Assembly: GCA_002085305.1 (NCBI GenBank)
Contig: NATJ01000090.1
Location: 1 to 8,814 of the forward strand
Reading direction: 5' to 3'
Source: Epsilonproteobacteria bacterium 4484_65
GTDB taxonomy: Bacteria; Campylobacterota; Campylobacteria; Campylobacterales; Sulfurovaceae
Length of the DNA: 8,814 nucleotides
Notes under the pieces: model-generated
The model's database searches: none
Seen by the model: the letters and a program-made list of their open reading frames with translations, nothing else
What the model was told of the DNA's origin: nothing
Program-made: the position numbers and the translations under genes
Part shown: piece after piece, positions 4,407 through 8,814 of the stretch
Layout of the letters: each line of letters starts with the position of its first letter
Numbering within the stretch: position 1 is the first letter of the stretch

Positions 4407-7400
4407 TTACTTTACTTTTTCCAACTTTCTATTTCTAGCTGCCAAAACAGTCAATACAAACAACCCTGCAACACCATAATAGACCCACATAGGCATAGGC
4501 ACAGGATCACCTGCGGCGTAAGAGTGAAGTCCTGAGAGGTAGTAGTTTACCCCAAAGTATGTCATCAGTACTGTAGAGTATGCCCATGTAGCTGCTGCAT
4601 TGTACACAAATGATGATTTGAGTGATGGAATGAATCTAAGATGCAATACAGTTGCATAGATCAAGATGGTTACTGCTGCCCATGTCTCTTTTGCATCCCA
4701 ACCCCAGTAACGTCCCCAGCTTTCATTTGCCCATACACCACCAAGGAAGTTACCTACAGTATACAAGAAAAGACCGACGATGAGTGACATCTCTGAGAGA
4801 TTTGTAAGCTCTTTGATGGAGCGATCCATGTTTTCGTGCCCTTTACTCCCTCTAAAAATAAACAGTATCAGTACCATCAAAGAGAGGATAGACCCTAATC
4901 CAAAGAAACCATTACCTGAAATAATCGTTGCAACATGTATCATAAGCCAGTACGACTTCAGTACAGGAACAAGGTTGGTGATCTCCGGATTGATGAAGTT
5001 CATATGTGCTACACCCATAGTCACACCTGCCAAGATAGCTGCACCCGCTAAAGCAAACGGTGAGTGTCTAGCCAGGACAAGACCTGCAAATACTGTTGCC
5101 CCTGCGATGAATACAATGGACTCATATGCATTAGACCAGGGAGCATGCCCTGAGATATACCAACGAATACCCATACCAACCACATGAACCATAAACCCAA
5201 GGAAGAGTATGCCCAAAGCGCCACGCATGATCCACTTCATAGAGAATGCCGGTTTAAGTATATTGATAAAGGCAAAAACCAGTAACAGCAGTCCCAAGAT
5301 AAGATAAAGCGGTACCAACTTGCCAAAAAGCCCCAGCTTGTTATATTTGATCTCCATATCGATATGACTAGGGCTTGGAATCACTGCCGCACCATAGGTT
5401 TTCTGATATTTATGCAACCCTTTAAGTGCCAGGTTTGCATTAGCCCAATTTCCACTTTTGAGTGCTTCAGATACCATCATGAAATATGCAGAGATACTCA
5501 TCTTTACAAGTTCACTTTCTTTAGCCGGGAAATCCTTCATAGCATCAACCGGTGCGAACCACTTGTTGTTTGCATCATTTGGCTTAGGGAAGATACGAAG
5601 TATCGTCCCCTGATATACCATGTAAGAGACATTGACACGTTCATCTATATCAAGTAGTTTTTTATCGTACTGGGTCTTTTCAAGAGGTTTCTTTCTTGAT
5701 GCTGTCACAATGTCGTCATAGATTTTATAACTGCTGTCTTTTGCAGAGAAGAAATCAGAGAACGTTGCAAATTTTGCCTCTTTTGGCAATCCGATATTTA
5801 CAGCAATCTTTGGATGCCCTATTTTGATCATAGGGACATTCTGGTAGAGATTAGGCTGTGTCATCATGCCCAGTAGTATTTGGTTAGGTTCTAATCCAAA
5901 CAGAGATGTCTTTCCCGTAATCTTGGCAACTATGTCGTGTGCCACAGTATCTATAGGCTTCATACGCCCCTGGTGATCCTGAACGACAAGTGTTCCAAAA
6001 TTTTTGGCATGCTCCAGATCATAGGCACTTATAGACTTTTTCAATTCAGGGTCCAATACAGGTGCAGCTGCATTTGCAGATTGAGGGTTCAGTGCCATCA
6101 GAGAAAAGAGTATAGCAGCTGCTGCTCCCTGCTGTAGTTTCCTTGCACCCTTAAGAAGCTTTTGAAATCTACCGTTAGGTATGAACAGACTCCAGATCAT
6201 GCCTAATGTTAATAAGATATATCCTATATACGTAGGCCATGTTCCTGGATCATGGTTCACTGAAAGAACCGTTCCTTTTTCATCCTGATCATATGAAGAC
6301 TGGAAAAAACGGTAATTTCTATGATCCAGTACATGGTTCATATAAATAGCATAAGGCATATTGATATTTTGTTCTTTATCTATGAGTACAACATCACTTG
6401 CATATGATGCAGGTGTCATTGAACCAGGATAACGCTCCAGTTTAAACTTCTCCAGCTTTATAGCAAAAGGGATCTCTATCAGTTTTGCACCGATACGCAA
6501 GTCTATATTTACACCATCAAGTGCAAGTTTGTTTAACTCACCTATCTGCCCTTTATAAGGTTTACAAACAACGATCTGGCTCTGATCTCCTACACTCACT
6601 TTAAGTTCTATGAATTCAGGTTTACCTGATTGTGTTTTAAGGTCATGAGAATCTATTACAAAACGGGCCTTTTCATGTACCTCTTTTAAGACAACTGCAT
6701 TATCACCAAACTGATGTAAGTGTCTTCTCTTAAACTCATTTTCACCTACGCTCAATTCACCAGAACTTTTGTCATCCATATTAAGGTATTTGAGTGGATG
6801 AGGGAAATCCACTTTTAAAGCACCTGCATCGCCCTCTTTGATCATGAATGTCGGTTTATCACTCTTTGACTTCGTATCATACGCAACATAAAAATCACCA
6901 AAATCTTTCACATCACCTTTGGCAAAATAGTATATCTTTCCCTGTTGACCTGTAGAGATCTTCAACTCCAGGAATTTTTTTCCATTGGGGTCTTTTACTA
7001 CCTTCTCATGCGCTGTAGGCAGGTATCTTAGAAGTTCTATATTTACTTTTTTATCACCCACACTGAGGCTTTCAGAGAGACTATTTTTTGTCATAGTTGA
7101 GAAATAAAGTGCTTTTTCAAGTCCTGCAGTCTGTTCACCTTGTGTCGCTGTTACTTGCAACAACTTTACATCTGAAACCATAAGATTGGTAGATTTACCT
7201 TCACGAATATGCATGATACCCTCATATCCTATATAACGTGTAATAAGTGCACCTACAGCAATGATTAAAAAGGAGAAGTGAAAGAGGAAAACAGCCGGTT
7301 TGGATTTGTATGATTTGTACTTGATGATATTGTAAACCAAGATAGCTGTAAAATAAGCTAAAAAAACTTCAAACCATTTTGCTTTGTAAATAAGTGCCTG

Positions 7401-7511
7401 CGCTGTCTGTGTACCATAGTCATTTTCTATGAATGTCGCAGTACCGATAGCCACTCCAAAAATAAACAGTACCAAAACTGCCATTTTCATGGATAAAATA
7501 TGTTTCAACAT
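4407..7511 (-). CDS. ccsBA: Fused cytochrome c synthase CcsBA (ResB-CcsA, system II)
   Basis: This 1034-residue inner-membrane protein exports heme and ligates it covalently to CxxCH motifs of apocytochromes c in the periplasm. The N-terminal CcsB/ResB part has helices near 9-25, 45-64 and 72-92, a large periplasmic domain (about 93-425) and a helix near 427-445. The CcsA part has a periplasmic domain (about 483-725) and multiple helices to the end. The WWD heme motif WGRYWGWDAKETW spans 932-944. The four key histidines are H78 (membrane), H859 (external, SYWLMIH), H957 (membrane, YATVLH) and H996 (external, GLHSY). Their C-terminal spacing matches what I recall for Helicobacter CcsBA. Fused forms of similar length are typical of Campylobacterota. 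It begins at ATG 7511 with AAGGG upstream, and appears to be transcribed alone. Confidence 0.96.
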   Translation of the reverse strand: MLKHILSMKMAVLVLFIFGVAIGTATFIENDYGTQTAQALIYKAKWFEVFLAYFTAILVYNIIKYKSYKSKPAVFLFHFSFLIIAVGALITRYIGYEGIMHIREGKSTNLMVSDVKLLQVTATQGEQTAGLEKALYFSTMTKNSLSESLSVGDKKVNIELLRYLPTAHEKVVKDPNGKKFLELKISTGQQGKIYYFAKGDVKDFGDFYVAYDTKSKSDKPTFMIKEGDAGALKVDFPHPLKYLNMDDKSSGELSVGENEFKRRHLHQFGDNAVVLKEVHEKARFVIDSHDLKTQSGKPEFIELKVSVGDQSQIVVCKPYKGQIGELNKLALDGVNIDLRIGAKLIEIPFAIKLEKFKLERYPGSMTPASYASDVVLIDKEQNINMPYAIYMNHVLDHRNYRFFQSSYDQDEKGTVLSVNHDPGTWPTYIGYILLTLGMIWSLFIPNGRFQKLLKGARKLQQGAAAAILFSLMALNPQSANAAAPVLDPELKKSISAYDLEHAKNFGTLVVQDHQGRMKPIDTVAHDIVAKITGKTSLFGLEPNQILLGMMTQPNLYQNVPMIKIGHPKIAVNIGLPKEAKFATFSDFFSAKDSSYKIYDDIVTASRKKPLEKTQYDKKLLDIDERVNVSYMVYQGTILRIFPKPNDANNKWFAPVDAMKDFPAKESELVKMSISAYFMMVSEALKSGNWANANLALKGLHKYQKTYGAAVIPSPSHIDMEIKYNKLGLFGKLVPLYLILGLLLLVFAFINILKPAFSMKWIMRGALGILFLGFMVHVVGMGIRWYISGHAPWSNAYESIVFIAGATVFAGLVLARHSPFALAGAAILAGVTMGVAHMNFINPEITNLVPVLKSYWLMIHVATIISGNGFFGLGSILSLMVLILFIFRGSKGHENMDRSIKELTNLSEMSLIVGLFLYTVGNFLGGVWANESWGRYWGWDAKETWAAVTILIYATVLHLRFIPSLKSSFVYNAAATWAYSTVLMTYFGVNYYLSGLHSYAAGDPVPMPMWVYYGVAGLFVLTVLAARNRKLEKVK

Positions 7512-7544
7512 GGTTTAAAACCCTTCTGTATATAATAAAACGTG

Positions 7545-7550
7545 ATTATA
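7545..7550 (-). promoter_or_regulatory. Predicted -10 box of ccsBA
   Basis: A perfect TATAAT reads from 7550 to 7545 on the minus strand. The start of transcription would be near 7538, about 27 bases before the ATG, with AAGGG in that leader as ribosome site. No clear -35 is present. The rest of the gap to rhuM (7551-7620) is AT-rich and shows no gene or strong hairpin. Confidence 0.55.
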
Positions 7551-7620
7551 GCCGATGTTTGCTAACTGTATATTAATTATGTTTGTTTTATAGACATAAA
7601 TAGTAACTTGACACTATGCG

Positions 7621-8619
7621 CTACTTCAACTTGTCTATCAACTTATCAAAATCAGACATAAACAGTTTATCTTGAACTACTCTATACTTTTCAAATTCAC
7701 TTAAGGCATGATCTTTTGCAATCTGTGTTGTAACTTTTCCACTGTTTTTTAGTATTTCTCTATCATCAAACTCTAAAAACAGGTCTAGTCTCTTTGACCA
7801 GTCTTTCATAGTCATAGGTATCTGTCTATTAGCTCTGTTTTCTGCTAAATCCAAATATGCATTCACTATACGTCCTAACGACTGTAGTTCTTCTTTTTCA
7901 AGATAGTTTTTTTCTATAACAACATCTGTTCTGAGTATCTTACCTTCCGGTGCATTTTCCCAAGTATTTAATCCCATACGTTCTACATTACTATCTGCTC
8001 TATTGACAATAAGTTCTGCTGCAGTACTTCCATGTATAGCATAGTGCAGTTTGTTTTGCACTTTAGCAAAAAATGTTTTAGTTGTAATTTCATCTTTACG
8101 ATAATCTATACTTGTAGCATAGATATCTGTGATTTTCTGATAAAATCTTCTTTCACTTAGACGTATCTCTCGTATCTCTTCTAAAAGTTTTTCATAATAG
8201 TCTTTTCCTAAAAAAGCTCCATTTTCCAAACGTTTATTATCTAATACATAGCCCTTAATGGCAAACTCACTAAGTACACTTGTAGCCCATTGTCTAAATT
8301 GTGTTGCCTTTTTTGAATTGACTCTGTATCCTACGGAAATAATGGCATCAAGATTATAGAAATTGGTTGCATAGTTTTTACCATCCTTCGCAGTTATTCG
8401 GAAATTCCTAACAACTGCATTTTCTTCTAATTCTTCAGATGCAAATATATTTTTGAGATGTTCATTTATCGTTGGAACAGATTTATCAAACAATTCTGCA
8501 ATGAGTTTCTGAGTCAACCAAACTGTCTCATCTTCTACTTTTACCTCTATGGTATTCTCACCTGCTTGTGAAGTGAAAATAAGAAATTCAGCTGTGGAAT
8601 TACGTATTTGTTTCTTCAT
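7621..8619 (-). CDS. rhuM: RhuM-family (virulence RhuM) DNA-binding-like protein
   Basis: The 332-residue protein matches the RhuM family, named after a gene on Salmonella pathogenicity island 3. The N-terminal part (about 24-112) holds a predicted winged-helix-like region with the family strings VWLTQKLIAELF, VPTINEHLKNIF, NFYNLDAIISVGYRV and ATQFRQWA. A linker helix region (about 140-165) leads to a conserved C-terminal domain with STAAELIVNRAD, SLGRIVNAYLDLAE and NRQIPMTMKDW. The biochemical role is unknown. Such genes are scattered and often sit in islands near restriction or toxin-antitoxin genes, but no such partner is visible here. The ATG at 8619 has AAGGAT five bases upstream. The gene looks intact and is more AT-rich to the eye than ccsBA, which would fit acquisition by transfer (weak inference). 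Confidence 0.88.
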   Translation of the reverse strand: MKKQIRNSTAEFLIFTSQAGENTIEVKVEDETVWLTQKLIAELFDKSVPTINEHLKNIFASEELEENAVVRNFRITAKDGKNYATNFYNLDAIISVGYRVNSKKATQFRQWATSVLSEFAIKGYVLDNKRLENGAFLGKDYYEKLLEEIREIRLSERRFYQKITDIYATSIDYRKDEITTKTFFAKVQNKLHYAIHGSTAAELIVNRADSNVERMGLNTWENAPEGKILRTDVVIEKNYLEKEELQSLGRIVNAYLDLAENRANRQIPMTMKDWSKRLDLFLEFDDREILKNSGKVTTQIAKDHALSEFEKYRVVQDKLFMSDFDKLIDKLK

Positions 8620-8644
8620 TTTTTATCCTTGATGCTTTTACTAT

Positions 8645-8650
8645 ATTGTA
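8645..8650 (-). promoter_or_regulatory. Predicted -10 box of rhuM
   Basis: TACAAT reads from 8650 to 8645 on the minus strand, one change from consensus. It is placed about 25 bases before the rhuM ATG. No convincing -35 accompanies it. Confidence 0.35.
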
Positions 8651-8703
8651 TCTTAGTGAATGATGTACATTTAAAAATCTGTCAAATTGTCATACTTTTA
8701 AAT

Positions 8704-8723
8704 GGTCGGTAACCCGACCCTAC
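8704..8723 (-). repeat. GTAG-type REP hairpin
   Basis: On the minus strand GTAG (8723-8720) precedes the perfect hairpin GGTCGG-GTTA-CCGACC (8719-8704). It has the same foot, stem length and four-base loop as the hairpin at 114-133. The stems differ at one pair by a compensated C-G for G-C swap. It begins one base after the stop of the gene at the window edge. No T-run follows the hairpin, which argues against a standard terminator. Confidence 0.7.
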
Positions 8724-8724
8724 G

Positions 8725-8814
8725 TTATGATAATTCTATTAGATACTCTTCATACAACCCAAACAAAAATTCTATGCGTTCTTTGTCACTTTTAAATGTG
8801 CGTTTTGTATAACA
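8725..8814 (-). CDS. C-terminus of an unidentified protein (partial)
   Basis: The frame is open from the window edge for 29 codons and ends at TAA (8727-8725); both other minus frames close early. The residues run CYTKRTFKSDKERI, then EFLFGLYEEYLIELS. This is a charged, amphipathic helical tail. I do not recognise the family. It is on the same strand as rhuM and about 105 bases upstream of it, but a REP hairpin and a possible rhuM promoter lie between. It could be an unrelated gene or the first member of a rhuM-containing island. Confidence 0.5.
   Translation of the reverse strand, partial: CYTKRTFKSDKERIEFLFGLYEEYLIELS

Noticed and set aside
4780..5187. Plus-strand open frame inside ccsBA
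   Set aside because: It is antisense to conserved CcsA sequence, has no ribosome site and no recognisable protein character.
7590..7620. Hairpin terminator after rhuM
   Set aside because: ATAGT and ACTAT can pair, but the stem is five AT-rich pairs with no T-run.

Overview
The window looks like chromosomal DNA of a free-living Campylobacterota (epsilonproteobacterium), perhaps Sulfurovum-like. The reasons are the AT-rich sequence with TATAAT -10 boxes and no clear -35, the fused CcsBA cytochrome c synthase typical of this phylum, and the character of the greA, surE and tcdA proteins. The taxon is inferred, not proven. No tRNA, rRNA, CRISPR array or transposase is visible. The genes are mostly housekeeping and envelope functions; the unexplained material lies between them.

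Layout. 1-35 holds the first codons of argC (minus), downstream of greA (minus, GTG start at 630). A compound inverted-repeat element (54-134) separates the two. greA is divergent from a plus-strand pair, surE (840-1619) and a tcdA-like E1-family gene (1623-2261). The two transcription units have back-to-back TATAAT boxes. A second copy of the compound element (712-809) fills the surE leader.

From 4349 down to 2265 a minus-strand cluster reads: a 30-residue one-helix membrane protein that is easily overlooked, an XpaC-like four-helix membrane protein, a TelA-family coiled-coil protein, and the 3' remnant of a third gene. The remnant resembles the membrane-anchored C-terminus of the zinc-ribbon proteins often encoded beside telA and xpaC. 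It has no start codon and contains an 8-base C tract. The cluster probably acts at the cell envelope.

4407-7511 (minus) is the 1034-residue ccsBA, which exports heme and attaches it to periplasmic c-type cytochromes. All four expected heme-handling histidines and the WWD motif are present. 7621-8619 (minus) is a solitary rhuM-family gene. At the right edge, 8725-8814 is the last 29 codons of an unidentified minus-strand gene, directly followed by a GTAG-type REP hairpin.

The main novelty candidate is the repeat family. Two 80-100 base elements share a 25-base core (22 identical), each combining a long-loop hairpin with a head-to-head short hairpin of matching stem, so each can refold in two mutually exclusive ways. 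Two simple hairpins (114-133 and 8704-8723) carry the GTAG foot and show a covarying base pair. This matches the REP/BIME type of element mobilised by RAYT (TnpA-REP) enzymes, but no such enzyme is in the window.
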